DNA from: Ramazzottius varieornatus
Lineage: Eukaryota; Tardigrada; Eutardigrada; Parachela; Ramazzottiidae
Length of the DNA: 64,000 nt
Assembly: GCA_001949185.1 (NCBI GenBank)
Contig: BDGG01000001.1
Location: 7,638,149 to 7,702,148 of the forward strand
Direction: 5' to 3'
Shown here: positions 1-11,800 of the stretch, in pieces
How positions within the stretch are numbered: position 1 is the stretch's first letter
How the letters are laid out: every line of letters starts with the position of its first letter
Notes under the pieces: model-generated
Seen by the model: only the letters and a program-made list of their open reading frames with translations
Database searches by the model: none
Told to the model about the DNA's origin: nothing
Position numbers and translations under genes: made by a program

Positions 1-28
1 TCCTCTGGCTAACATCAAGCATCCTTAC

Positions 29-3000
29 CTGTCTTGCAGTATGCTCGGCCACCATGTCACTAAAGTCTTCGGGTTTAGAGATGTTGGACTCTTCGCGCAT
101 CCTCTGCTCTAGACGAGCTTGCATCGTCTTCTCATCCAGCCCTTGTTCCAAATCCAAAGGGTCCAAAGCAATGGCCACTCCTTCTGTACCCTTGCGTGTT
201 TTTGCCCCAGCCTACAAGAACAAACTACTTGAAAAAGCACATCGCGGAATATAATTATGGAATATAATAATATTTGGGAGATCCGTAACAGACTCGACAA
301 GATCGTGTTCGCAAGTCGCGCACGCTTTCAGTGTAATTAACTCAGGACGTGCGCCACTTGGATAGACGATTTTTTCCATGGGTTTGCCGAGCCTTCCTTC
401 CGACACTGCATTGAATATGGCGCATTGACCGGTTCATATTCAAGTTCTGTGCCCAATGGCTATCGAAAGACAACTGGCTCACAGAAGGACAATGACCAGT
501 GAAGTTATCAGTCTGAACGGGAGGATCAGTGTCCTATTGTTATCCACTTTGGATCTCCCAGTAAGAATCCCACGTGTCCCCACGCGAAATTAACTGGGCC
601 ACAGTAATTGTTAAAGAACGTATGCGCAGCCAAGAAGTGCGCGAGAAATATTCATCGCAATATTACTGAATGGTCACTTCGGAAAGGGATAAGAAAGACT
701 TACACCCGGAATATCGTAGACGTGAGTCGAGCCCATAACGGCATTGGCCACCTTGTCCACCTTCTTTTCCGGCAGAATAGTGTACAACTGCGGCGTCGCA
801 TCCCTACAAAAAAAACCCGAAAACAATGTAAAGCACGGTAAATGACCTTCATCTGTGTCGAAAAATGGGACGGTCGCAATGATTTCACCAGATTGTTTTC
901 CAAAAGGCGCACGCTCTCGGCCAACAATGAAAACGTGCGCCACTTGAAATAAAAACCTGGGGGAAATCCTTTACCGAGGTGCTAGATTACTTCGAAATGG
1001 GCAAGAGAAAATTCATACCCCGATTCCATTTCGTATTCGATCTTTCTCTTTCGCAGTTCGATAGAGTCAGGAGTTTCCAGACCAGCAGGCACGGATGAAG
1101 CTCCTCCGCTGGGTGTAATCAACCTGCCCAAAACAAGATACTTCAGACTTACCATTCCTTCAAACCTCTTCAAACTTACCCTTCAGCGGGAGTAGCTGTT
1201 CCTGTTGGGTCCACTTCCGCTCCTTCCTCGACAGCAGCACCTTCCGGTTCGGCTTCCTCTTCATACTCGGGTTCTTCCTCCGCTTCCAGTTCACCCCATG
1301 GTTCCTTCTCCACATCGGCTTCTGACAGAACAGGCTAAGGATGCAGACAACGTTTAGCAGCCAGTATACTTCATTCCAGTTTGATCGGTACGAGTACAGA
1401 AACCTACCACTTACCACGTTAGCGCCCATTGTCCCGAAGACGTCGCCATAGAGCGGTCGGCCGGTCTCATCAACAGGTGGCTTTCCCCAACCGCCAGCAT
1501 GATAGCCGAACGTGCAGCCTTCGGGTATGGGTCCGTTCAAGCCAGGGATTTTGAGGTTGGGGTAGGATGGCGGTGGACCATAACGCTGCATGGCAATCAG
1601 CCATGGCGGTGGGTACTTCAGCGCATTCTGTAAAAGTAAATGCACCGTTGTGTCAAACGATGCGGAAATCCCCTACCTCTACTGATACCATATCGATTGA
1701 CAAAGTAAGATTGACGTTATCAGATGTCTCACTATGTAACCTGAACCTGCTTGAGAATTTTCGAGCTATATGAATATGGAGGCTGGCAAATCCCGAGTAC
1801 AGTAACCCTGCAGAAACATTAATCCAAGTGGCGCACGTTTCCAGCCAATGACAATAAACATGTGCGCCACTTGAGGTAACAATCCCGAACGTTTCGTTTG
1901 CCGACCTCTCATATTTCATAGCTTCACAACAAGTTTACTTTCGAAAATACGTTAACGAGGGACAGGTTTTTACCGGTCCGATTGGCATGCCTAATGCAAT
2001 TCGCAGGTCGTCCGTGAGTTCACCCGGTTTCTTGTCCTTCAGTTTCGTCTCCAGTTCCTTTCCCTGTAAACAGACCGGAAGTGAACAAACTGAACTACAT
2101 TTTGATTTTTTGCAGAAAGAGGTAATGTGAATTTGTGATGAGAAAGTTCTACCTCGTAGTAGAGTTCGCCATGCATGGTCATCGGAGGCTTGGTCTGATG
2201 TCTGAAGAAAGCGTCATGGAGCTTCTGGTAGTCAATCTCGATTTTGCCCATCTTCGGTCGGACCTTTTCCCTCATCTTCGATTTCAAGGTCTTGGTGTCC
2301 TCTTTCTCCGCAACCGCTTGTCGCATCTCCATTATGCCGGTTCGCTTGATGAACTCGGGTAGGTTGAAAGGCGGCTTCTCGAAGCCTCGCTTGCCTTGAA
2401 GGTACTTGCGCTTGAAGCACCAATGCCGCGGAACGGGAACGGTGTTCCTTGTAGACTAAAGACAAACATTTTAACCAGACATGCCAAGGAACCTTCGAGA
2501 AAAGAGCAGTTACTGTATGAGAAAATTCAGGACAATTCTAAGACGTTTCACGCAGCTACATACACACGAGAATTAACAGCTCCATTAAAACAGTATGCAG
2601 GTGTGTGAAGCTGCAGTTATCCACCTGCCTCACCCGCCTGCATACATGCTACCGCGAAGGTAACCCGTAAAAATTGTGTTCAGGCACTCAACGCTCACCA
2701 GGATTGTTCACAAACTTCCCAAGACCCTGTTTGAAATGATTCTACTTCGACAACAGTGACAAAATTACATAGCGTATACCTTTAGCCAGACGAGGAGTTT
2801 GGGGTCGCTGGAAGTGACATCGTGCATTTCGACAACGTCGGGACGAGTCACGGACTGTTTGAGATCGGCTACCGTCATTCGATTCTGCTTCTTCAGCTTC
2901 CGTCGCGAAATTTTCGATTCGTCTCTCTTTTCTTCTTCCTGCTCCTCGGCAAGCTTGGGGGCTTTGAAGTTGGCCTTGCTGGCTGCTTCTTCGGTTTCCT

Positions 3001-4207
3001 TCGTGACCTCCTCACCTTCTGGCTTGTCATTCTCAATCTACAACACACACACACAAACGCATTTTCCTAGCTCTGGTACTATACTACGTACTCTACCACA
3101 ATAAATTCAACGGCACGAAGAACCAATATGGCGGAAGGTGACGGAAGTTCTTACGCTAAATTTTCCAAAGACGCTCAGAAAATGCGCCGAGTTGGGGTCT
3201 TTCGTATCCAACTGCAGCTTCTCTTCGACATATCTAAAAGCATAAAACCCAATCATAAGAGTCCGATAGGAATGACTGCCGTTCAAAACTTTCGAACGTC
3301 CTTCGCTCAAAAACCAGATAAATCAATCATGATGCAGACTTACTCGACTTCGATGCCTTCTTCCTCCACACCAGAATCCTGTTCCTTCCTTGCGTCTTTT
3401 CCATCGTGCTGGCTTTGCTCCTGATGCTGTTGCTGCTTACTCTTCTTCTTCTTATTCTTCCGCTTCCGTCTGGCCTACCAAATACATCGACAGGCATGTT
3501 AATCAAAATCCCCATGAGCCCGTAACATAAATCCAATGGTGCGAAACACCCTCCAGTCAGTTTGTCCATCACTCGTACTTTATCGTTAGCCGAGGTTGAT
3601 TTCTTATCTCCTCCTTCGTCATCCGCTTCTTCGCCATCAATACCTTCATCCTGCGTGGTCGGACTTTGAGATCCATTCGTACTTGTGAAGTCTATAGAAA
3701 TAAAATATAGAATTCTGGTTAGTCTGACGTAACACAGAAAAAATACAGCGATTTCTCACCTGAATCTTCTTTGACACCGAGTTCCAACGCGCGATCTTTC
3801 TTCAGCTGGAACACTCTATCCAGTACAGACGGTACATTCCCTCGGCCAGCTGGTCTTCTGTTCTGATGTAGATCCAACAGTGAAGACTGTGGTTGCTGTT
3901 GTTGCTGAGAAGGCTGTTGCTGCTGTTGCTGCTGTTGCTGCTGCTGCTGTTGCTGTTGATGTTGCTGCATTTGAGGTGGTAGGTGTTGAGGAGGTGGATG
4001 GAAGGGAGGTGGTGGTCCATGTTGTTGTTGATGTTGCTGCATTCCAAACTGCGGAGTTAGACCAGGGGGTAGACGCATTCCTTGTGGCATCGGTCCAGGC
4101 ATTGGAGGAGGCATTCCATGTGGCGGAGGTGCCATTCCTGGTGGGAAGTCCCCGCCGAACTGTGGCGGACGGTAGCCCGGAAACCCCGGAGGCGGTGGCA
4201 TCGCCAT
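29..4207 (-). CDS. SF3B2: Splicing factor 3B subunit 2 (partial; C-terminus beyond left edge)
   Basis: This is a subunit of the U2 snRNP SF3b complex, which acts at the branch site in the nucleus. Read on the minus strand, the exons give a P/G/M-rich and polyQ N-terminus (about 3870-4207), a lysine-rich tract, an acidic segment, the conserved block with KMREKVRPKMGKIEIDYQKL (about 2215-2290), and the PSP domain with YGPPPSYPNLKIPGLNGPIP followed by FGYHAGGWGKPPVDETGRP (about 1440-1600). The late block GSTHVYD (about 720-800) and the tail block EDFSDMVAEH (29-211) follow. Order and spacing match SF3B2 orthologues. The last exon seen ends at a donor at position 29, so a final short exon lies outside the window. 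I chose the ATG at 4207 (MAMPPPPGFPGYRP). An N-terminal SAP domain, present in human SF3B2, is not visible. Introns carry several copies of the ubiquitous hairpin repeat. Confidence 0.95.
290..392. repeat. Hairpin repeat copy 1 (SF3B2 intron)
   Basis: Core 312-360 has arms AAGTCGCGCACG and CGTGCGCCACTT. Weaker outer arms run to the GTTTGCCGAG end. Confidence 0.85.
715..804 (-). other. SF3B2: SF3B2 exon with GSTHVYD block
   Basis: The exon is bounded by a TTTTTTGTAG acceptor near 805 and a donor near 713. It encodes QLYTILPEKK and VMGSTHVYD, matching the late conserved block of SF3B2. It is listed separately because it helps anchor the gene model. Confidence 0.8.
890..950. repeat. Hairpin repeat copy 2 (SF3B2 intron)
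   Basis: Core 901-946 has arms AAAAGGCGCACG and CGTGCGCCACTT around a CCAACAATGA loop. Confidence 0.8.
1824..1873. repeat. Hairpin repeat copy 3 (SF3B2 intron)
   Basis: The core has AAGTGGCGCACG at the left, TGTGCGCCACTT at the right and a CCAATGACAA loop. Confidence 0.85.
2593..2650. repeat. GTATGCAGGTG-type imperfect hairpin
   Basis: GTATGCAGGTG at the left is mirrored by CGCCTGCATAC at the right. The same terminal word recurs near 29641-29698, 43929-43982, 45380-45420 and 63119-63242, so this is a second small hairpin family. Confidence 0.6.
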
Positions 4208-4347
4208 CTTTGTATCTGGATTAACTGTCGAATATCCGAGGCGAATGCTGGAAGAAGAAATGAGACACAATGTTACACACAGACGAAGGGAGATGTCCGC
4301 GAAGAACGTTTAACGTTTATTTATCGCGAAGAGAAAAATCCAATTAT

Positions 4348-4992
4348 CAGTGTTATTTTACTGTGACTTTTGGAGTTTTAATTCCTATTACGATCATAAT
4401 TCCTATTACGAAATTCTACCAGATTTTATAATTTCAATTGCAGAAAACGGTTCGCGTGAAATTTCTATTATCTATTAATTTTACTTGTGTTAGCAGCAAC
4501 AATTTTTAATTATTGTAATTGTGGGCGATCCAACATGGCGCATTTTACGCCTTGGTGACGCACTGGTAGCTTTTCGCATTTTGAATCAACGCACCGCAGC
4601 GGCACAAAACGCACCATTCACGGTGCGCGAAATGAAACCATGTGGTGCGCAGCTCGTTTCGTATGACCCGGTGCGCAAACTGAGCTTATACGCAGTACCT
4701 AGGTTACGTTTTGCGGCTGTTGTCTAATGTCAAACAACGAAAACCATGCGAAAAATACCCTAGGTCGCCCATTTTCGGCCCTTTTTCCGCACTTTAAGCT
4801 CATTGTCATCGCAGTTTGGCTCATTTTAATTATCTATTTTACTATCCGGCCATCCAGCCAATTTTACTATAATTTTACTATATAGTAAAATCCGTTGCCT
4901 GGGTTTGGCAACTTTGATTATAATAATAAAATTCAAAACGGCCGATTTTCGACCATTTCCAATTACCTATTACAATCACTAAAATAACACTG
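4348..4992. mobile_element. hAT-like non-autonomous DNA transposon (645 bp)
   Basis: The element begins CAGTGTTATTTTA and ends TAAAATAACACTG, so it has terminal inverted repeats. The 8-bp flanks are CCAATTAT and CCAGTTAT, an 8-bp target-site duplication with one mismatch. CAGTG termini plus an 8-bp duplication are typical of the hAT superfamily. No transposase ORF is present. An inverted relative occupies 38522-39199 and shares internal blocks such as ACCTAGGT and TACTATATAGTAAAAT. Confidence 0.85.
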
Positions 4993-5623
4993 CCAGTTAT
5001 CCAAAAACGAAACGTAAAAATCGTCCTATATGAAGATTGCGATAACCGAGTGCCCACAAATCAACCTCGTAACACGGCAATCAATCGACAGCCTCTCGTT
5101 GTAATTTTCATCGGACAAATTAACGCAATCTCACTGTTACTCCAGCGCGTTACTTCTAGCGGTGGACGGATGATTTTCTCAGCGAATTATTCAAACCACG
5201 GAACGGCGCCACATCACAGAGTACAACTAACTTAGGAACGGGCAATCAGTCAATCAATATTTTCCAGATGGGAGATATCTTTCCGAATATCATCTGAACA
5301 CCCTACCTCTACTTCAGTAGGGTAGAATCTGCACACTGGTGACAAAATTCGGTGTTTGAGTATGTCCACGGCAGGTCGTACGTGATAAATGAGAAAATCA
5401 TCCGTCCATTGCTGGTCACTTCCGAATTGGCGAATTCTGATCCGTTCCAATGGCTTCGGTTGATTAGGCCTCCTGCCTGCGGGCTAGTCAGCGAGGTGGC
5501 CTTCGTCCAGCCAAGCTTCGGTTCTGTTCTTGTCTTGCAGATCGAGCCGGAAAAGACCACGCGCAGAACTATTAGGAACGTCTCCCTATGCTGGACTACC
5601 TTGCATTTGACAGCTGGAGAAAG
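4993..5623. other. Intergenic; no gene seen
   Basis: This lies between the hAT element and paralogue A. It contains only short overlapping ORFs without recognisable domains and presumably includes the former promoter region of copy A. Confidence 0.5.
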
Positions 5624-7072
5624 ATGGAGCATGCGGACGACGATCTAGACCTGCACCAACCCATTGAATGGCAACCGGAAGTCGAAGCCTTCCCCAACTT
5701 TGTCATGCTGGTAGTCTCGAAACTTGGCCAGGAGACTGCAGAATGGAATTATGACGTCCGGCCAGAGGAGAAACGACTGACCATCTACATGCTGAGTTAC
5801 AAACACGACATGGTGGTGGTCGACACTTGTTTGTCTTTGCACTTCCGGTCGGAACCACCTGATGTACCGGTATCCTGTGCGTATTCCCTCACTCCTACAT
5901 TCAGCACCAAAGGACAACAACAGACCTGCTGGCTGCTCTTTGGACGAAACTTCCTGATATCTGTCGCCGAAGTTCCGAGATTGCTCCGACGTTTGGACCA
6001 AGACAGGTTGGAGCGAGACGCAGCTCCGTGTCCGTCAGCTAAGAAGGCAGAAAAGGATGGGGTTGCACACGAGGCGTTTTCTGAGTTCACGAAGCAGGTT
6101 GTCCCCCAATCTGGGCAAGAAACGTCGGCGTGGAAATACGATGTTCAGCAAACGGAAAGAAGGATCACGGTTTTAGGCTGGCTTATACGCACCACTTGGC
6201 TGAGATTGCTGACTGTCTGTCGCTGCACTTCTTCCCCAGTCCGTCAGTTCTATATGTGCACATTTTTCTTCCTCTTGTTAGCGCGGAGGGTAAGCGAATT
6301 GACGCGTCGGTCATTCGAAACGCACTGGGCAAAGACGTTGTGACTACACCGGAAGATGTGCAAAGTGTGCTGCGCCACTTGGACCGGGCAGTTACAGACG
6401 ATGCAGTCGGCGGGCCATTGCGTCGCGAAGAACGAGAGTCTTCTGTAGACAGTCTCGATGAGTGGATAGCGGAGTACGAAGAAGACTCCGAAGAGCGAGG
6501 GATGGCTGTGATAGCAGGAAATGAGCCAGCGAGCAAGAAACGTCGACTGGAAGAAGATGCGAAGGGGTCTTCATTCAAGAAGAAGGGGAAGGCCATAGAA
6601 GAGCTAGTTGTTCCGAAGGAGGAAGAAGAGGCGCTCTTCCAGAAAATGCAATTACAAAACACGCCAAGCTTGAACTTGAACACGATTCCTTCCTTGCCTG
6701 TACATAAGGACTCTGGAGGGACCATTCTGTCGTCGCAGTACTGGAGAAACCAGACAAGGAGTGGAGAGAAGCTGAACTTTACGGTGGACAACGTGAGCAA
6801 CGTGGTCTTGGAGAGCCTACCGACCCTTTCAGAGGACGTACATGAATCCAAAGAGTTGTTGGCTGACAGTGCAACGTATGCTTGGATGCTGCTGGAACAT
6901 CTGCTGGGTGGTAAGAAGGCGATTTCCCGGACTTTCGCCTACACTTCCAGCGGGACTTGTCCCATCGAGAGGAAGGAAATTGTCAGGATTGTAGTCAAAC
7001 TGTGTGACGCCGTTGTCGGTACGTATGGCTAAGATGTTAAATTTGCTGGGTTTCCATCGATTAAATTCAGGC

Positions 7073-7247
7073 GAGCAAACTCGACCAGACCTGTGTTCCA
7101 ACTGGCGCAGGCCCTCAGTATAATTGGCTGAAAACGCGCGCAACTTCCTGCAGGAAACGCAGCAAGATCGTTTTCAAGTGGCGCACAATTTCCGCCAGTA
7201 ATACTGAATGTGGGTACTTGTGGAAACAATCTTGACGAGTGAGCTCC
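7073..7247. repeat. Hairpin repeats, two copies (intron 1 of A)
   Basis: A degenerate core lies at 7099-7146 and a better one at 7175-7220 (AAGTGGCGCACA). The right outer arm ends near GAGCTCC at 7247. Confidence 0.75.
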
Positions 7248-7874
7248 TATTTGGCGTTCAGGATGTATCGGTTGTACCTTCGCAGAACATATGGAACGGA
7301 CCTTCTCATTGGCGAACAAGGAAGTAATTCGCGCAAAAGCTCTGTCGATGCTTCTTCCGATACTTAACACTCCCTATAACCACATGAGAGGATACAATGG
7401 CAGAGCGCGCTTTCCGTCCGATGAGTCTCTGCGTCAACTTCTGAAAGGGAACTCGTACCCTGAGAGCGGTAAGATACTCAGCAGAACTTGTACTGTATAC
7501 TTCTAAGTCGGACGAACGCTATGACTTATGGGAAGAACCGTGGTAATTGATGTTCTTTAGGTATGGAGCAGATAGCCGATGGTTTCGACTTCTCCTTGGA
7601 CGAAAATATGCTTGAGTTGAGCGGGGAGCTTTATAAAGAAGATGACGAGAAACTGACAGTGGTCAGTCGTTGGGGTCGTTTCGCCATGGATATCGTGGCC
7701 GAGTTGGTTGGTGGCATCGAAGCACTGAATCGAGTCCAGGAAGAAACTGCAGGCAAAATGCTGGCTCTCATAGGGGAAGATGTCTTGGAGGCTATATGGA
7801 GTATGTCTTAACGGGGAAGTACTGAAACACTGTGTTCCTTAGTCCTTACTGACATGGAATCGTTTTCTCATTCT

Positions 7875-7923
7875 CAAGTGGCGCACAGTTACAGACAATA
7901 ACACCGAAGACGTGCGCCACTTT
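7875..7923. repeat. Hairpin repeat (intron 3 of A)
   Basis: AAGTGGCGCACAG and ACGTGCGCCACTT surround an ACAATAACAC loop. Confidence 0.85.
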
Positions 7924-8341
7924 GGATGATGGACTGGCTTAGTTATTTTGTGCACGTTCCAAACAATCCGCCGATCTTTTCGTTTCAGAGAGAGCTCAGA
8001 GTACGTTTGGTAAGAAGGCCGGTCCCCCTCTGACAGATTTCCGAGTCTTTGTCGGGGACTAGACGCGGCTGAAGAAGAATGGATATGGAGCCAGAGTCAA
8101 CGTCACCAGCAACAAGACGCTGATGGCCTCCGTCCTCTTCCAACCTTCTGCCGCATTAGTATGTGGCATGGATGGCCCACCAGCGGTTCCTGGGTGTAAC
8201 TACTGGACGAGCCCGGCCCCTCACCGAACGCGCCTGTCTCCGAACAGCAACCTCTACATGCAGACTGTCAGGTTCGTTGGTGCTGTTATGCCCGTGCATT
8301 TTCGGGACCTGGGCAAACAGACTTAAGAACATTGTTCACTC

Positions 8342-8468
8342 CAAGTGGCGCGCGATTTCATCCAAGGACTTCGAGAACATGCGCCACTGAGAAGAGCAAA
8401 CGCAGTCGGCATGTTTGTTGTTCCAAGTGGCGCACGGTATAAACCGATAACACTACGAGTGCGCCGCC
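8342..8468. repeat. Hairpin repeats, two copies (intron 4 of A)
   Basis: Cores lie at 8342-8388 (AAGTGGCGCGCG / CATGCGCCACT) and 8423-8468 (AAGTGGCGCACG / GTGCGCCGCC). Confidence 0.75.
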
Positions 8469-9376
8469 CGGAAAAGTCTCTTCTCATCGGTTGATGTCCT
8501 GCTTTCAGCTGCGTGTTTTTTGTAGGTTGGCCGAGTTCCAGCGTTAGCTGGGTCCCGAGCGAGGTAAGAGCGTAAGCTTGTATGCCAACAGGGACTATGC
8601 ACCTTACCTCAGAGCTCTCTCAGCGTATGCCGTTGGGGGAGATGAATACCTCCTCAAATAACTGTTGGAACGGAGGAAAGGCAAGCCCACTGCAAAACTT
8701 ACGGCCCTCCTAGAGAAAGAACTTATAGCTCTGACCTTGCTGGAAGCCCAAGCGTACTGGCGGAAGCCAGCGCCCGATCGAACACAGCTTCGACCGGGCC
8801 ACGATGTCTACATCAGGACCAAGATACTGGAAAGTATCGCCTCTTACTACGGTCCCGGGTCCAAAGAGGACTGCATCAAGAAGCACAGCTCGGCTTTCAT
8901 GATACATATGTTGGGTGTACCGGAAGTGGCGTTCAAGTTGAAGCATGGGAAACCCTTCTGTTCGGAAACTTCGTTCGCTCTTTGTGATTGAGGATCTGCT
9001 GGCGCTCTGTTTGCACTCGAACGAAGTGTTTCAGTTGGCTTTTTCTATCTCTCCTGAGGGCAGTTTGACATATGCCAATGCCAGAATAAGCCGTTGCAAC
9101 AATGATCGGGAAAATGTCTACGTGGCAACAAGACCTGGACGAAAGGTGGAACTCGACTCGCTGCCTTCAGCTCTTGATCCTGAATAACTTGCGCCTATTT
9201 CTTTCAACTACGAAGCAATGGCGTTGTTTCAGATTTCGGTTTCTAGAAGCTTACAGCTTTTTGTGCCTTTTTTGTCGCATTTATTGTGATACCATTTGGT
9301 CCTTTGTGCTTGCTATAACGTCAACTTTGGACTTTGGAGGTCGGCAGACGAAACGTACGTCAGACGATCGTTCTCT

Positions 9377-9425
9377 CAAGTGGCGCACGTTTCCACTGTA
9401 CTTCAGCGGAAGCGTGCGCCTCTTT
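9377..9425. repeat. Hairpin repeat at the A/B tail-to-tail junction
   Basis: AAGTGGCGCACGTTTCC at the left and GCGTGCGCCTCTT at the right. It lies just beyond the point where the last exon of paralogue B stops. Confidence 0.85.
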
Positions 9426-9687
9426 GGAAAACAAGCTTGTACGTTCTGTTCGCCGGCCTCCCATTTTAGTCCAAATGTCGGCTTTGGTCGTTCATCCAGC
9501 TCCGAAAAATACCAGCGCGTTTCACCCTTGTCGTACTGCTGTAAAAGCCGACTGGAAAAGACTTCGAAACAGACGTACAGCAGTCTCTTGGCAGTCTTCA
9601 GATTGTTGCCTGGGATGGCGTACAGGTGTTCGACATGTTCTGCAAGAGACTCTTAGTGTTGACCTAAACCATGCATAAAGGGGAAAA

Positions 9688-9790
9688 TCTCGACCAGATC
9701 GTTTTTCCCAAGTGACGCATGGCACCAGCCAATAATACCAGGAACGTGCGCCACTTGAGATAACAACGTCGCCGAGTGTGTCTGCCGAGC
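9688..9790. repeat. Hairpin repeat (intron 5 of B)
   Basis: Core 9709-9758 has AAGTGACGCATGG and CGTGCGCCACTT around CCAATAATACC. Confidence 0.85.
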
Positions 9791-10226
9791 TCCCGAACAA
9801 GTCGAATAACCAACAAGACCGTACCAAATTTGGCACCACCAGCGCTTCGTCCAGTGCTGCCATTGTCAATCCTTCTTTGGCTTTCCTACGTTGCAGGAGC
9901 CTCTTCATGACGACGTCTTCTCCACCCACTGCATACTGTACCAGCGCTTTCAGGTAAGTAGTGTGCTCTTTACTGCCCGCGCCCGTAACTCTTTTTTTGG
10001 TGCTCCGTTCGGGACCCACCTGACGCTGATACTCGGCCAACCTGAAAAATGGTAGCGTGTTAGATTCCTCGCATCGTCTAAATCTGACAGAATTTCCGAT
10101 CCTCGATCGCTGAAACTTTCTGAAATGTGCCGTTTAGTTTCGCCACGAATACCAGCATGCTATGACTGAATAATGAAGCAACCTGGTCAACCACGAGTGG
10201 GATTTTGTGGCAAAAGGGCTAACCAG

Positions 10227-10332
10227 CTCGCAAAACATGATCGACAAGATCAGTTATCTAAGTAGCGCACTCTAGCGGTGGTGCTAGTTGAACGCGTGCG
10301 CCACTTCAAAAGCTGATCTTGCCAAATTTGTT
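10227..10332. repeat. Hairpin repeat (intron 4 of B)
   Basis: Core 10260-10306 has AAGTAGCGCAC and GCGTGCGCCACTT. Outer arms CGACAAGATCAG and CTGATCTTGCC are also complementary in part. Confidence 0.85.
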
Positions 10333-10841
10333 CCCCCGAACAAGATAGGTGAATGAGTGGTGAATGTTCATCGACCGCTCTGGACTCACTCTACAGTGGT
10401 TCTACTAAGTGGTTGGTGATAGTTTTCCTCAGTCAGAATTCCTGTACAACATTCAGTGATTGCGAAGAGTATTACAAACCTAGCAGTTAGCATATAAAAG
10501 TCGCTGTTGGGTGCAAGACGCGTTCGATGAGAATCGGGACTTGTCCAGTAGTTGCAGCCAGGTTCCGCTGATGGATCGTCCACTTCAGGAACTAGAACCG
10601 CCGGACCTGGTAAGGTACCAGGAACAGAAGCGAGAACTGTTGCTGACGGGAAGAGGAGCGACGCCATCAGGTTCGTAGTCTGTCCCACCGCGATACCACT
10701 CCAGTTACCTCTAAGGAACATATTCCGAACGTACAGCCGAAATGGCTTGTAGGCTAGATCCCCTTCTGGTCCGAAGGTTTTCTGAGCCCTCTCTAGAAAT
10801 AAAACTGGTCGGTAATCGTTCAGACCAATTAAAGGAAACAT

Positions 10842-11010
10842 GGGAGCTCGGCAATCGCGCACTTTTCCAGCCAAAAACCCTGAAAGCGTGCGCCACTTGC
10901 GCGAACGCGACAAGCTCGTTCTGCCAAGTAGCGCACGCTCTCGACCAGAAACACTGAAAACATGCGCCACTTGAGAAAGCAGTCTTTGTCAATTTGTTTG
11001 TTTAGCTCCC
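10842..11010. repeat. Hairpin repeats, two copies (intron 3 of B)
   Basis: Cores lie at 10855-10899 and 10925-10973. The first opens with GGGAGCTCGGCA, the usual outer terminus. Confidence 0.85.
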
Positions 11011-11639
11011 GTATGGGGAAAAAACTTAGCTTACCATATATGGCGTCGAGAAGGTCCTCACCGATCAGGGCCAGCGTATTGCCTTCGATGTGCAGCCTCC
11101 CTTTGTGATGGTATCGACACCTCCAACCAGTTCGGCCACGATGTCCATCCCGAAGCGACCCCATCGCTAGACCACCTTCAACTTGTCTGCTTTCTCCCTG
11201 TAGCCCGCCACCATTAACCGCAACTTCTCTTCGTCCACGTAAAAGTCAAAGCCACGTGTGACCTGCACTTTACCTACGATACATAATTAGTAAGCACTTC
11301 CCCCTCGCTTGTTTAAACCAACGATGTTCGAGGAGCTGGTTACCTTCGTCGGGATACGAGCTTTCTTTGAGGTACTCGCGGAGGAACAGGTCGGAAGGAA
11401 AGCGAAATTTAGCCTGTTTGTATCCCTCCAGGTCTCTGTACCCCACATCAGTCAACGGCTTCATCAACGACAGGACCTCTACTCGCACTTCCTCCGTACC
11501 TTCCACGGAGGAGGATCGCCCCATGTGCTCTAAAAAAACATCACTACATGACACTGATTCACTGAAACGAGATACGATAAATCACCATCGACAGTTACTA
11601 CCATGTGAAACCTAGTACGCCCACAACTGAAGCTCGAGA

Positions 11640-11800
11640 TAAGCTCGAGAAGATTGCTTTTCCGAGCAGCGCACGTTTTCATTCAGTTAAACTGGCAATG
11701 TGCGCCACTTTTGGAAACAATCTTGTCGGCAAACAAACTCGCGCACGTTTTCGCTGTTATCGACTAGAAGCGTGCGGCACTTGGGAGAAACAATGCTGTC
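11640..11800. repeat. Hairpin repeats, two copies (intron 1 of B)
   Basis: Cores lie at 11664-11710 and 11738-11783 and share a central outer arm (ATCTTGTCGGCAAACAAACTC). Confidence 0.8.

Larger units (their letters stand above)
5624..9187 (+). pseudogene. Paralogue A: disabled copy of the tandem BEN-like family
   Basis: The layout follows the intact paralogues, with exon 1 5624-7018, exon 2 7286-7468, exon 3 from 7561 and later exons near 7988 and 8525. The encoded order is two N-domains, an acidic linker with basic KKRR and KKKGK, and the four modules. Disablements seen are: a one-base deletion near 6173, where the frame jumps from KYDVQQTERRITV to RLAYTHHLAEIAD; an in-frame TAG in exon 4 near 8059 (FVGD-stop-TRLKK); TAG in QR-stop-LGP near 8541; TAA in LLK-stop-LLE near 8660; loss of the intron and the exon-start segment around 8710-8735, fusing exon 5 to exon 6; and a frameshift near 8955. 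Frames resume afterwards (RSLFVIEDLLALCLHSNEVF). Splice sites otherwise match the paralogues. I judge it a pseudogene, because errors on this scale are unlikely to be sequencing mistakes. Confidence 0.85.

Noticed and set aside
3880-4224. Plus-strand open frame rich in Val and Ala
   Set aside because: It is the antisense shadow of the SF3B2 polyQ/Pro exon.
6130-7032. Paralogue A considered as two overlapping genes
   Set aside because: The two frames are consecutive parts of one N-domain split by a single missing base, as alignment with C shows.
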